A DNA stretch of 64,000 nucleotides, taken from NCBI RefSeq assembly GCF_028776105.2, contig NZ_CP145606.1, positions 2,046,001 through 2,110,000 of the forward strand. The letters are read 5' to 3'. The position numbers were made by a program, and so were the translations under genes. A model generated the notes under the pieces. It was not told the DNA's origin. It saw only the letters and a list, made by a program, of their open reading frames with translations, and did no database searches. This DNA comes from Neisseria leonii (GTDB lineage: Bacteria > Pseudomonadota > Gammaproteobacteria > Burkholderiales > Neisseriaceae). Numbering within the stretch: position 1 is the first letter of the stretch; every line of letters begins with the position of its first letter. Positions 55,404-64,000 of this stretch are shown here, one piece after another.

Positions 55404-57464
55404 TTATTCCGCCAGCATGGCGATATCCGCTACGGCGTTCATCTGCTGTGCCAGCCGGTTCAGCAGGTTCAGGCGGTTTTGTTTGACGGCGGCATCGTCG
55501 GCCATCACCATGACTTTGTCGAAGAAGGCATCGACCTGCGGTTTGACGGCGGCCAGTTCGGACAAGGCCGTCTGAAAATCGCCGGCCGCCAGTGCGGCCT
55601 GCACTTTCGGTTCGAGGGTTTGCGCGGCGGCGTACAGGGCTTGTTCTTCGTCCTGCACCAGCAGGTTTTCATCGACCGCGCCCGGTGCGGTATCGGATTT
55701 TTTCAGCAGGTTCTGGACGCGCTTGTTGGCGGCGGCAAGTGCGGCGGCTTCGGGCAGGGCTTTGAATGCGGCCACGGCATGCAGTTTGGCTGCCAAGTTG
55801 TTCAGGCGGCTCGGTTTTTTGGCCAAAACGGCGGCGACAATATCTTGCGGGTAATCGTTTTGCAGCAGCACGGCCAGCCGCGCCTGCATAAAGTCGGCCA
55901 CTTCGGACGGCGTGCCGTCGTTCAGCAAACCCTGCGGGAAGGCATCGAAGGCCGTCTGAATCAGCCCGTTGATGTCCAAATCGTTCTGCATCGCCATGCG
56001 CAGAATGCCCAGGGTGGAACGGCGCAGGGCGTAAGGGTCTTTGTCGCCGGTGGGCATCAGGCCGATGCCCCAGATGCCGACGAGGGTTTCCAGTTTGTCG
56101 GCCAGTGCGGCGGCGGTGGCAATCTTGCCTTCGGGCAGTTTGTCGCCGGCAAAGCGCGGCCGGTAATGCTGCTCGACGGCATCGGCGATTTCTGCGCTTT
56201 CGCCGTCGAGACGGGCGTAGTATTTGCCCATGGTGCCTTGCAGCTCGGGAAATTCGCCCACCATTTCGGTTACCAGATCGGCTTTTGACAGGCGGGTGGC
56301 GCGTTCGGCGGCCGCGGCATCTGCGCCCAGTTGTCCGGCAATGCTGCGGCTGATGGCGGCCAAACGCTCGATACGCTCGGCCTGGCTGCCGAGTTTGTTG
56401 TGGTACACCACTTGCGCGAGCTTGGGCAGGCGGCTTTCCAGCGTGGCTTTCTGATCCTGTTTGTAGAAAAATTCCGCATCGCTCAAACGCGCGCGCAGCA
56501 CGCGTTCGTTGCCGGCAATAATGTGCGACGGGTCGGCGGTTTCCAGATTGGAAACCAGCAGGAAGCGGTTCATCAGTCTGCCGTCTGCATCGAGCAGCGG
56601 GAAGTATTTCTGGTTTTGCTGCATGGTGAGGATCAGGCATTCCTGCGGCACTTGCAGGAAGTGTTCTTCAAAGCCCGCTTCCAGCACCACCGGCCATTCC
56701 ACCAGCGCGGTTACTTCGTCCAACAGGGCTTCGTCGGCGGCCACCGCCGCATTCAGACGGCCTGCCTGCTCGTTCAGGGCCGTCTGAATGGCGGCTTTGC
56801 GTTCGGCAAACGAGGCGATGACCCTGCCTTCGTTTTTCATCGTTTCGGCGTAGGTGTCGGCATGGGCGGGCGTAATCGGGCCGTCTGAAAGGAAGCGGTG
56901 GCCGAGCGTGGTATTGCCGCTCTGCAAACCCAATACGCTGACGTTGACCACTTCCGCGCCGTGCAGCACCATCAGGCCGTGTACGGGGCGCACAAAGGTA
57001 AATGTGCTGCTGCCCCAGCGCATCACTTTCGGAATCGGCAGTTTTTTCACCGCCTGATTGATAATGTCTTCCAGCAGTTCGCCCAGCGGTTGCCCGGTTT
57101 GCGTGTATTCGTAGGCAAACACGTCCTGCTTACCGTCGCTGACGGTTTTCAGGCTGCCTACATCTGTGCCGCACGAACGCGCAAAACCTTCCAGTGCTTT
57201 GGTCGGCACGCCGTCTTTCATACCGTTGGCCACCGCCGGGCCTTTTTTCACGATTTGCCGGTCGGCCTGCACCGACTTGACGTTTTGCACCTGCACGGCC
57301 AAACGGCGCGGCGAGGCATAGGCGGTATATTCTGCCGTGCCGTCAACCAGCTGCGCCTTTTCCAAGCCTTCGGCCACAGAGGCGGCAAAATGACTGCCCA
57401 AATGATTCAGGGCTTTGGGCGGGAGTTCTTCGGTGAGGAGTTCGATTAAGAGGGTTTGGGTCAT
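55404..57464 (-). CDS. glyS: Glycyl-tRNA synthetase beta subunit
   Basis: GlyS forms the alpha2beta2 glycyl-tRNA synthetase with GlyQ. The 686-residue product begins MTQTLLIELLTEELPPKAL (family start; 57464 chosen over 57485), includes LVEWPVVLEAGFEEHFL and KADLVTEMVGEFPELQGTMG, and ends in the C-terminal helical anticodon-binding domain. glyQ is not adjacent: a HAD/glycosyltransferase pair and msbA lie between them, unlike the enterobacterial glyQS operon. Confidence 0.94.
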   Translation of the reverse strand: MTQTLLIELLTEELPPKALNHLGSHFAASVAEGLEKAQLVDGTAEYTAYASPRRLAVQVQNVKSVQADRQIVKKGPAVANGMKDGVPTKALEGFARSCGTDVGSLKTVSDGKQDVFAYEYTQTGQPLGELLEDIINQAVKKLPIPKVMRWGSSTFTFVRPVHGLMVLHGAEVVNVSVLGLQSGNTTLGHRFLSDGPITPAHADTYAETMKNEGRVIASFAERKAAIQTALNEQAGRLNAAVAADEALLDEVTALVEWPVVLEAGFEEHFLQVPQECLILTMQQNQKYFPLLDADGRLMNRFLLVSNLETADPSHIIAGNERVLRARLSDAEFFYKQDQKATLESRLPKLAQVVYHNKLGSQAERIERLAAISRSIAGQLGADAAAAERATRLSKADLVTEMVGEFPELQGTMGKYYARLDGESAEIADAVEQHYRPRFAGDKLPEGKIATAAALADKLETLVGIWGIGLMPTGDKDPYALRRSTLGILRMAMQNDLDINGLIQTAFDAFPQGLLNDGTPSEVADFMQARLAVLLQNDYPQDIVAAVLAKKPSRLNNLAAKLHAVAAFKALPEAAALAAANKRVQNLLKKSDTAPGAVDENLLVQDEEQALYAAAQTLEPKVQAALAAGDFQTALSELAAVKPQVDAFFDKVMVMADDAAVKQNRLNLLNRLAQQMNAVADIAMLAE

Positions 57465-57674
57465 GGGGAAACTTTCTATCGGCAAGAGAAACGGCAGGCA
57501 CGGTCTGCATCCGTACCGCCGGACAGCCTGAATATATGCTTGTGCTGCGCAGGTTGCGGCCGGTCAGGCAAAACGGGCTTGATTATACACCATTCCGGGT
57601 ATGGCATTAAACGGCAGACAGGGCGGCCGGAAGCGGTGTCCAAGATGCTTGGCCATATGCCTCAGGAGGCAGTT

Positions 57675-57706
57675 TTCAGACGGCATATTGTCCGATGCCG
57701 TCTGAA
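57675..57706. terminator. Inverted DUS (AT form) between glyS and the HAD gene
   Basis: TTCAGACGGCAT (57675-57686) and ATGCCGTCTGAA (57695-57706) form a 12-bp stem around TTGTCCG. This pair uses the ATGCCGTCTGAA dialect, rare among the intergenic DUS of this window. It ends the minus-strand HAD transcript. Confidence 0.6.
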
Positions 57707-57715
57707 AAAACCGTT

Positions 57716-59671
57716 TTACCCCCGGTATTTTTTCGGCGAGAGATGGTTCCGGTAATAGAAGGCTTTCTTCCAGAAAGCGGCCTTTTTGGCGTTTCTGTAT
57801 TTTTTGGTGCGCAGCAGCCGGTCGCGCAGGGGGAGTTTTTCGGCCAGTACCAGACGGCTCGAATTGTCGCCTGCGGCATCGGAGTGGGTTAAATCCGCCA
57901 GCAGGGCGATTTGTTCCCGGCTCGGATTGTCGGTCAGGTTGAAGAACGGTTTGGCCCAGGCGAGACTGTTCAGTGCCTGCAACGGGAACTGTTCCAGCAG
58001 GTAGGCATGGTTGCGGATAAACTGCAATACGCCTTCCTGTACTTCCAGTGCTTTGTACTCGTAATCCTGTTCCTGTGTATTTTTCTGCTCTAAAACCGGG
58101 ACGATTTTACCCTGTCCGTCCTGTTCGTAGGCCAGTGTGGAACCGTCGGGGGAGGTCAGGACGAATTCCAACAGTTCGGCGCCGCCGCTTTGCAGGATAC
58201 GGGCGTAGTCGGGCCGCTCGTGCAGGTTGCAGAGCCAGCCGGTCATGGTGCAGTTGTCGCGCATATTCTGCATGGCAGACGGGAAAAGCCCCAGGTAGAA
58301 ACCTTTCAGGCAGGCCCGGTTGCCGCTGCCGGACAGGATTCTGGACAGAGCAGCCTGAATATTGCCCGACCAGCCGATGTCGATAACGGCCACTTTTTCT
58401 TTTCCTTCGGCCATGTCGGTAAAGTAGGGGGCGAAGCGGTTTCGGGTTTCTCGGCTTCGGGCGGCAATTTCCTGAAAGCAGGTGGCGAAAAACTGATAGA
58501 CCCAGTGGTAGTTTGCTTCGGTCAGGACGGTGTCCGGCGACAGGCCGAATTGTGTCAGATTGGTTTGTACCTGCGACAAGTCCAGATGATAGTTTCTGCC
58601 GATGTCGGCGACGGTGCGTTTGGAGCGGCCGCCGATGAGGAAATGGAGCCTGTCCAGCGGGAAGTCGAGCAGGCTCAGCGGATAGACGGATTTGCGGGAC
58701 AGGTAGACATATTCCGTGTTTTCCATGTTGTTGCCGAGCATTTGGTAAATCTGACGGATCAGGTAGGCATCGCGGGCAAAAAACAGGATTTTGTCCGGGC
58801 GGTACTGTGCCAGATGATGCTGCATCCACACGTAAAAGCCGAACATCAGCGGGCCGAATACGTCATGGCCGATTTTCCGGTAGTCGTTGTCCAGAGGGTA
58901 TTTGGCACGGTATTGGGGCAGGTCCATGGCCTGAATGACGGATTCGGGGACGGCATCGGCAATGTCGGCGGTGTGGCGGGGGATGTTTTCGACTTTCGAC
59001 CAGTCCGCGTGCCGGCCGGAGAGGCCGGCCTGTGCGGCCGCATGAACATCGGCGTGCATATTGTCGCCGAAGTGCAGCCAGGTTTTCGGGTTCAGGTTTA
59101 ACCGGTCGCGCACCAGACGGTATAGCTCGCTGCTGTGTTTGTTGCAGCGGTGTTCGCCCGAAACGAATACGGTGTCGTCCCCGGCCTGTTCGTAGCCCAG
59201 GCTGTTCAGCATACCGGTCAGGAAGTCCCGGGAAAGATACATATCGGATATGAAGATGACTTTTTTGCCCGCATCGACAGCCTGACGGTACTGCCGGTAG
59301 CCGGTTGTGCTGCGGTACAGGAAGGTACGTTCCAATTCCAGCTCGGTTTCCTGCAATAACCGCCGTGTTTCGTCGGGAACGGCGTAGTCTGCGGCCAATT
59401 GGTCGTAGATTTCCTCAAAATTGATTTCCATATTCCCCTGGTAATCTGCCGCCCGTTTCAGACGGGCTTTGTATTCGCTGTCCCGTCGGATTGCGGGAAA
59501 GTTTTCGATCAGTTTCGGGTGGCGGAGTGCGGTTTCCGAGGTCATCAGGCGGCTTCTGACTGCATCGAAAACATCGGCAGGGGCGTAAACGAAACGGTGG
59601 ACCAGTGTATCGAAGATGTCGAAACTGACGGTTTCGATATGTGCGGGCAGGGGCGGCAGGGGGGAGGTCAT
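57716..59671 (-). CDS. HAD-superfamily protein with large C-terminal domain (COG5610-like), surface-glycan locus
   Basis: The 651-residue protein opens with a HAD domain: SFDIFDTLVHRF (motif I, DxFDT), FISDMYLS (motif II) and LHFGDNMHADV (motif III/IV). The second half contains LFFARDAYLIRQIY, VAVIDIGWSGNIQ (a repeated DxGWSG pattern) and QEGVLQFIRNH. Such two-domain proteins occur in capsule and LPS clusters, where their exact role is unknown. AAAGGA before 59671 fits this start better than the overlapping ATG at 59677. The next gene upstream is the glycosyltransferase, 44 bases away. Confidence 0.7.
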   Translation of the reverse strand: MTSPLPPLPAHIETVSFDIFDTLVHRFVYAPADVFDAVRSRLMTSETALRHPKLIENFPAIRRDSEYKARLKRAADYQGNMEINFEEIYDQLAADYAVPDETRRLLQETELELERTFLYRSTTGYRQYRQAVDAGKKVIFISDMYLSRDFLTGMLNSLGYEQAGDDTVFVSGEHRCNKHSSELYRLVRDRLNLNPKTWLHFGDNMHADVHAAAQAGLSGRHADWSKVENIPRHTADIADAVPESVIQAMDLPQYRAKYPLDNDYRKIGHDVFGPLMFGFYVWMQHHLAQYRPDKILFFARDAYLIRQIYQMLGNNMENTEYVYLSRKSVYPLSLLDFPLDRLHFLIGGRSKRTVADIGRNYHLDLSQVQTNLTQFGLSPDTVLTEANYHWVYQFFATCFQEIAARSRETRNRFAPYFTDMAEGKEKVAVIDIGWSGNIQAALSRILSGSGNRACLKGFYLGLFPSAMQNMRDNCTMTGWLCNLHERPDYARILQSGGAELLEFVLTSPDGSTLAYEQDGQGKIVPVLEQKNTQEQDYEYKALEVQEGVLQFIRNHAYLLEQFPLQALNSLAWAKPFFNLTDNPSREQIALLADLTHSDAAGDNSSRLVLAEKLPLRDRLLRTKKYRNAKKAAFWKKAFYYRNHLSPKKYRG

Positions 59672-59714
59672 ATCCATATCCTTTATTTTTTTGTCGCGGC
59701 GCGCCGGACGGTTT

Positions 59715-61358
59715 TTATTTCAGCAGGTTCATCAGTGTACCGATACCGGCCTGACCGTTTTGCAGATCACGGCGGAGCCATTTGTTTTCGAGATAAACGG
59801 TATACAGGGCGGTTTGGGCAATATCGGACGACAGGTTGCGGTGGCTCTTTTCCCGTACGGTTTCCCTGTGGTGGATAGCGGCCAGGGTTTCGCCCTGCAG
59901 CCAGATATCTTTTGCCGCCATGATTTTCAGGCAGAAATCCCAATCGCTCAAAACGGACAGGCCGGGGTCGAACAGTCCGGTTTCTTTGGCCGTTTTCAGG
60001 TCGAATAAAAAGCCGATCAGCGGGATAAAGTTGCCTTTACACAATTCGCGCAGCGACAGCAGGCCTGTGCCGATATGCTGGTTGTGGTTTTCGGTTTTTC
60101 TGATGCGGATGATATTGCCTTCCACATCTTCAACCACCCGGTTGACATGGCAGACCACACCGCCGATTTGCGGCAGCCTGAGGCCGACTTCCCGATAAGT
60201 CTGGGTGGCCCTCAACAGAAAATCGGGCGACCAAGTGTCGTCATCGTCGTGGAACGCGGCCAATTCGGTGTCGAGGTGCAGCAGGCCGGTGTTGGCGGCA
60301 CGGGCGGGGCCGGCGGGCTGCGGCAGATGGATCAGTTCCAGCTGTCCGGGATATTCGGCCTGATAGGCTTCGGTCAGGCGGTTGATGCCGGCCGGTTCCG
60401 CACCGTCATTGATGATGACCAGCTGCCAGTGCGGGTAGCTTTGGCTGGTGATGCTGTCCAATGCCCGTTTGAGGAAAAACAGGCGGTCGGGGGCGGTGCG
60501 CAGAATAATGCCGACGCGGGGATTCTGCGGGGGGGGGGCGGTTAATGGCTCTTGGTTCTCCGGTTTCGATTCCATTTCGTTTTTCGATTCCATTTCGTTT
60601 ATCCTGTTGATGAGATGGAAATATCCCAAATGGTGTTTTAAGAAGGCCGTCTGATTGTTCAGGTAGACCTGCTGCCAATCCCGTATCAGTTTTTCAGGCT
60701 GCGTTTGCAGGCCGTCCATCAGGGAGGTGTGGTCGTTCCGTTTGCGGTAGAAATACAGAACTTCCGGTATCCGGCAGACGCGGTCGTTGTCGGCGAGCAG
60801 CTTTATCCAGTAATCCCAGTCTTCATGGGTGGCCAGTTGTTCGTCAAAGCCGCCGGTGCGGCGGTAATCGGCCGCTTTGTGAACCGACGGGGTGGGAAAA
60901 GTGTTCCAGCGGAGCAGGTCGGGGTAATGGCGGTAGGGCGGCGGCGTGAACGCCCCCGTTTGCGCGTCGAAGCATTCGGTCAGGGGGTAGACCAATGCCA
61001 GATCCGGGTTTTCCCCGAAGCAGCGGATACTCTGTTCGATATAGGTCGGCCCGATTAAATCGTCGGCATCGAGAAAAACGAAATATTCGCCCCGGGCATG
61101 TCCGGCAGCGGTGTTGCGTGCGGCGGAAACGCCCCGGTTGGGCTGGCTGAACAGGCGGATATGCGGTTTGTCTGCGGCCAGTTTTTGCAGGTATTGCCGG
61201 TGTTCTTCTGCCGAACCGTCGTCCACGACAATGATTTCGATGTGGGGGTAAGTTTGGTTTTCAACCGATGCAATGGTCTCCCCGATATACGTTTTGCAGT
61301 TGTAATACGGGATCATGACGGAAACCAGTGGGGGTATTTTATTCATTAAATCAATCAT
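59715..61358 (-). CDS. Two-domain glycosyltransferase (GT2 + GT2) with internal C10 tract
   Basis: The first GT-A domain (about residues 1-265) has VSVMIPYYNCKTYIGETI, IIVVDDGS and EYFVFLDADD, the nucleotide-sugar/metal DxD; the second (about residues 280-545) has GIILRTAPDRLFFLKRALDS, VIINDGAEPAG and AAFHDDDDTW. They are joined by a linker NEMESKNEMESK that is encoded by two exact 18-bp repeats, followed by a C10 run coding for Ala-Pro-Pro-Pro. In the sequenced state both domains are in frame (547 residues). Loss or gain of one C would end translation within about 50 codons, leaving only the first domain. Sugar specificity unknown. Confidence 0.85.
   Translation of the reverse strand: MIDLMNKIPPLVSVMIPYYNCKTYIGETIASVENQTYPHIEIIVVDDGSAEEHRQYLQKLAADKPHIRLFSQPNRGVSAARNTAAGHARGEYFVFLDADDLIGPTYIEQSIRCFGENPDLALVYPLTECFDAQTGAFTPPPYRHYPDLLRWNTFPTPSVHKAADYRRTGGFDEQLATHEDWDYWIKLLADNDRVCRIPEVLYFYRKRNDHTSLMDGLQTQPEKLIRDWQQVYLNNQTAFLKHHLGYFHLINRINEMESKNEMESKPENQEPLTAPPPQNPRVGIILRTAPDRLFFLKRALDSITSQSYPHWQLVIINDGAEPAGINRLTEAYQAEYPGQLELIHLPQPAGPARAANTGLLHLDTELAAFHDDDDTWSPDFLLRATQTYREVGLRLPQIGGVVCHVNRVVEDVEGNIIRIRKTENHNQHIGTGLLSLRELCKGNFIPLIGFLFDLKTAKETGLFDPGLSVLSDWDFCLKIMAAKDIWLQGETLAAIHHRETVREKSHRNLSSDIAQTALYTVYLENKWLRRDLQNGQAGIGTLMNLLK
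60529..60538 (-). repeat. Homopolymeric C10 tract (G10 on plus strand), candidate phase-variation site
   Basis: Ten consecutive C on the coding strand in the linker of the two-domain glycosyltransferase. Poly-C tracts of this length are the classic slip sites of neisserial surface-sugar genes (lgtA, lgtC, lgtD). Confidence 0.9.
60565..60600 (-). repeat. Two tandem 18-bp repeats encoding NEMESK
   Basis: TTCGATTCCATTTCGTTT occurs twice exactly (60565-60582 and 60583-60600, plus strand), giving NEMESK-NEMESK in the glycosyltransferase linker, 27 bases from the C10 tract. In-frame length variation of the linker is possible. Confidence 0.85.
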
Positions 61359-61436
61359 TAACGTTTTTTGTCTGTGGTTGCCGGGCGGGCGGTTTTCAGA
61401 CGGCCCGGGCAATATGGTGTTTGAGGCCGTCTGAAA

Positions 61437-63290
61437 TCATGCGCCGCCCGCTTTGGGCATATTGCTCAATACGGCGTAGTAGCCGCCTTTGGCCAACAGC
61501 TCGGCATGGCTGCCCTGTTCGATGATTCTGCCCTCGTCCATGACGATGATGCGGTCGGCCTGTTCGACGGTGCTCAGGCGGTGGGCGACGATGATGCTGG
61601 TGCGGCCTTTCATCAGGCGTTCGAGTGCCTGTTGGACGAGGCGTTCGGATTCGTTGTCCAGCGCGCTGGTGGCTTCGTCCAGGAGCAGGACGGGGGCGTT
61701 TTTCAGGATGGCGCGGGCGATGGAGACGCGCTGCCGCTGGCCGCCGGAGAGTTGGCCGCCGTTGGCGCCGACGGGCTGGTGCAGGCCGAGCGGGTGTTTG
61801 CGGACCAGTTCGCCCAGGTTGGCGGCTTCCAGAGCGGCCATGACTTCTTCTTCGTCCGCTTCGGGACGGCTGTAACGGACGTTTTCAAACAGGCTGGTGT
61901 CGAACAGGAATGTGTCCTGCGAAACGAGGGAGAATTGGGTGCGCAGTTCGGCCAGCGGGACATCGGCGATGTCGGTGCCGTCCAGATAGACGGTGCCGCT
62001 GTCGGGTTCGACAAAGCGGGGCAGCAGGTTGACGAGGGTGGTTTTGCCGCTGCCGGAGCGGCCGACAAGGGCGGTTTTTTCGCCGGCGCGGATGTCGAGG
62101 TTGAAGTGGTCCAGTGCTTTGGGGCCGTCTTCGCGGTAGCGGACGCTGACGTTTTCGAATTTCAGACGGCCTTCGACGCGGTTCAGGCTGCGGGTGCCGC
62201 TGTCTTTTTCGGGGACGCGGTCGAGGAAGCCGCAGACATCGTCGGCCGCCAGAAACATGGTCTGCATGGGAATGCTGATGTTGGCGAGGTTTTTCACCGG
62301 CCCCAGCATTTGCAGCATGGCGACGATGAAGGCCATGAATTCGCCGATGGTGGTGTAGCCCTGCTGGCTCTGCCACAGGGCGACGAAGATGACGACGGCC
62401 AGGGCGAGCGAGGCGATCAGTTCGCTGATGGGCGATCGGGCGGCGGTGGCTTGGGTGATTTTTTTGTTCAGGCGCACCAGGGTCTGATTGACTTGGTTGA
62501 AGCGGGCGGCAGCCTGCGCCTGTCCGCCGAACATTTTCACCATGCGGTGGCCGAGATGGGTTTCGTTGACGACGTTGTTGAGCGAGCCGATGCTCTGCTG
62601 TGCGCCCGCAATGATGCTTTTGAGGCGGTTGCGGTAGTAGCGCGACAGCAGCGAGAGCAGGGGGAACATGACGGCGACCACGAGGCTCAGCTGCCAGTTG
62701 AGATAGATCAGGACGAAGACCAGACCGATGACGATTAAGGTGTCGCGGGTGAGTGTGATGAAGACGTTGCTGGCGTTGCTGATGGAGGTTTCGGCCATCT
62801 GGACCATGCTCATCAGCACGGTGCCGGAGGGGACGTCCTGATAGAATTTGGGCGGCAGCATCAGCATTTTGTCGAACATGTCGCGGCGCACATGGCTGAC
62901 GGCCATCACGGACACCCATGTCATCAGGTAGGTGCTGATAAAGCGGCAGATGCCGCGTATGACGATCAGGCTGATGAAGAAAGCCGGCACAATCCAGATT
63001 TTTTCGGGCGTGCCCCAAATCCAGTACATGATCTGGTCTTTCCAGTTTTTCAGCGTGTCGATCAGGGTAGCGGCTTCGATCAGCTGCGGCGGGGCGGCAG
63101 GCGGCGCAAAGCCCTGATTGACGAGCGGGGCGATAAAGGCCGCCAGATAGCTTTCGGTGGCGGCCACGCCGACAATGGCGGCCAGCGCGGCGGCAATGCG
63201 CATTTTGTACGGCCGCACATAGCGCATCAGCCGCATAAAATTGTGCGTGTCCGCTTTGGTGAACAGGCCGAAAGTGAGTTTTTCTATCAT
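61437..63290 (-). CDS. msbA: Lipid A export ABC transporter MsbA
   Basis: MsbA flips lipid A-core to the periplasmic face. The 617-residue half-transporter has six membrane spans (residues 15-300) and a nucleotide-binding domain with Walker A VGRSGSGKTT, the signature LSGGQRQRV and Walker B VLLLDEATSALD. It sits beside the surface-sugar genes and glyQ; the four genes between glyS and glyQ probably serve LOS or related glycan assembly, though co-transcription is not shown. Confidence 0.93.
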   Translation of the reverse strand: MIEKLTFGLFTKADTHNFMRLMRYVRPYKMRIAAALAAIVGVAATESYLAAFIAPLVNQGFAPPAAPPQLIEAATLIDTLKNWKDQIMYWIWGTPEKIWIVPAFFISLIVIRGICRFISTYLMTWVSVMAVSHVRRDMFDKMLMLPPKFYQDVPSGTVLMSMVQMAETSISNASNVFITLTRDTLIVIGLVFVLIYLNWQLSLVVAVMFPLLSLLSRYYRNRLKSIIAGAQQSIGSLNNVVNETHLGHRMVKMFGGQAQAAARFNQVNQTLVRLNKKITQATAARSPISELIASLALAVVIFVALWQSQQGYTTIGEFMAFIVAMLQMLGPVKNLANISIPMQTMFLAADDVCGFLDRVPEKDSGTRSLNRVEGRLKFENVSVRYREDGPKALDHFNLDIRAGEKTALVGRSGSGKTTLVNLLPRFVEPDSGTVYLDGTDIADVPLAELRTQFSLVSQDTFLFDTSLFENVRYSRPEADEEEVMAALEAANLGELVRKHPLGLHQPVGANGGQLSGGQRQRVSIARAILKNAPVLLLDEATSALDNESERLVQQALERLMKGRTSIIVAHRLSTVEQADRIIVMDEGRIIEQGSHAELLAKGGYYAVLSNMPKAGGA

Positions 63291-63413
63291 AAAAGGTGTC
63301 CAGCCGCCGGGGCGGGGTTCAGGCTGCTGTTCAGACGGCCTGCGGGTATGGGTTTGTGTGGCCGGGCCGTCTGAAAACGGGTGTCTGCGGCAGGCGGCAA
63401 TCCGAACGGGGAT

Positions 63414-64000
63414 TCAGTTCTGTACGGGCTGCGTTTTGAGCAGCGGGAAGCCCAGTTTTTCGCGGCTTTCGACGAATTTTTGTGCCGCCGTGCGGCTCAA
63501 TGCGCGGATGCGGCCGATGTAGGCGGCGCGTTCGGTAACCGAAATCGCCCCGCGCGCATCGAGCAGGTTGAACGTATGCCCCGCTTTCAAAACCAGCTCG
63601 TAGGCGGGCAGGGCAAGCTGTGCGTCTTCCGTTTCTAAAAGGCGTTTGGCCTGCGCTTCGTAGCCGTTGAACTGTGCCAGCAGCCATTGTGCGTCGCTGT
63701 GCTCAAAATTGTAGGCCGACTGTTCGACTTCGTTTTGGTGGTAAACATCGCCGTAGGTAACGGTGCGGCCGTCGGGCGCACGGTTCCACACCAAATCGTA
63801 AACGTTTTCCACGCCTTGCAGATACATGGCCAAACGTTCGATGCCGTAAGTGATTTCGCCCAAAACGGGGGTGCAGTCGATACCGCCGACCTGTTGGAAA
63901 TAGGTGAACTGGGTAACTTCCATGCCGTTGAGCCACACTTCCCAGCCCAAGCCCCATGCGCCCAATGTCGGGTTTTCCCAGTCGTCTTCGACAAAGCGGA
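63414..64000 (-). CDS. glyQ: Glycyl-tRNA synthetase alpha subunit (5' end outside the window)
   Basis: The reading frame stays open to the window end. Visible residues (about 195) include [22 protein letters not shown], then [22 protein letters not shown], the class II motif region, and [23 protein letters not shown] C-terminus ending KTQPVQN. It partners with GlyS but is separated from glyS by 5.9 kb. A DUS pair at about 63365 and 63330 lies between it and msbA. Confidence 0.93.
   Translation of the reverse strand, partial: RFVEDDWENPTLGAWGLGWEVWLNGMEVTQFTYFQQVGGIDCTPVLGEITYGIERLAMYLQGVENVYDLVWNRAPDGRTVTYGDVYHQNEVEQSAYNFEHSDAQWLLAQFNGYEAQAKRLLETEDAQLALPAYELVLKAGHTFNLLDARGAISVTERAAYIGRIRALSRTAAQKFVESREKLGFPLLKTQPVQN

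Noticed and set aside
59645..59660. G-rich tract near the HAD gene start as another phase-variation site
   Set aside because: The longest run is only six G, too short for strong slippage evidence.
61506..62738. A 410-residue plus-strand open frame opposite msbA
   Set aside because: Asp/Gly/Val-rich shadow of a clear ABC transporter; no conserved motifs and no ribosome binding site.

Overview
The window comes from a high-GC species of Neisseria or a close relative in the Neisseriaceae. The basis is the very frequent 12-mer AGGCCGTCTGAA and its reverse complement (the AG dialect of the neisserial DNA uptake sequence, DUS), the gene content, and a glyS/glyQ locus separated by surface-glycan genes. 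Intergenic DUS often occur as inverted pairs that can act as terminators.

Layout. 1-4.8 kb: amidase 3' end, hisI-hisE-hinT-tatABC, then a HerA-like ATPase. 5-15 kb: HAD phosphatase, kinase-fold protein, smc, ubiA, a flavin-dependent oxidoreductase, a nitroreductase and argS. 15-16.2 kb: a small exported protein and a uracil-DNA glycosylase-type protein. 16.2-26.0 kb: an AT-richer accessory island holding a broken rhuM (split by a small inverted-repeat element), an unidentified fragment, an intact type III restriction-modification pair (mod-res) preceded by an (ACGC)11 tract, decayed Tn402/Tn7-like transposition genes (tniQ, tniB, tniA end), IS1595 and IS200/IS605 remnants, and the decayed N-terminal half of a type IIG restriction-modification enzyme. 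26-33 kb: tex, tatD-holB, rhodanese, a PCMT-family methyltransferase, free-methionine sulfoxide reductase and dsbB. 33-36.7 kb: a ComEA-like DNA-binding protein, an HTH regulator divergent from a type IV pilin gene, and an alpha/beta hydrolase. 36.8-53.8 kb: rsmE, an inositol-phosphatase family gene, a PMT-like membrane protein, ubiG, mgtE, a homocysteine methyltransferase, an amino acid permease, prmC, cardiolipin synthase, gamma-carbonic anhydrase, pyk and pnp. 54-64 kb: tRNA-Leu, a degenerate tRNA-Cys-like gene, tRNA-Cys and three tRNA-Gly next to pgsA, then glyS, a HAD/glycosyltransferase pair, msbA and glyQ (cut by the window end).

Three themes stand out. First, phase variation: an (ACGC)11 tract in a leader ORF ahead of mod, and a C10 tract inside a two-domain glycosyltransferase. 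Second, competence and DNA exchange: pilin and ComEA-like genes, many DUS, and an island whose mod and tni genes carry a different (Kingella-type) DUS core. Third, layered mobile-element decay, with several genes broken mainly by in-frame stop codons. All functional calls rest on reading the translations and recognising families; no database search was run.
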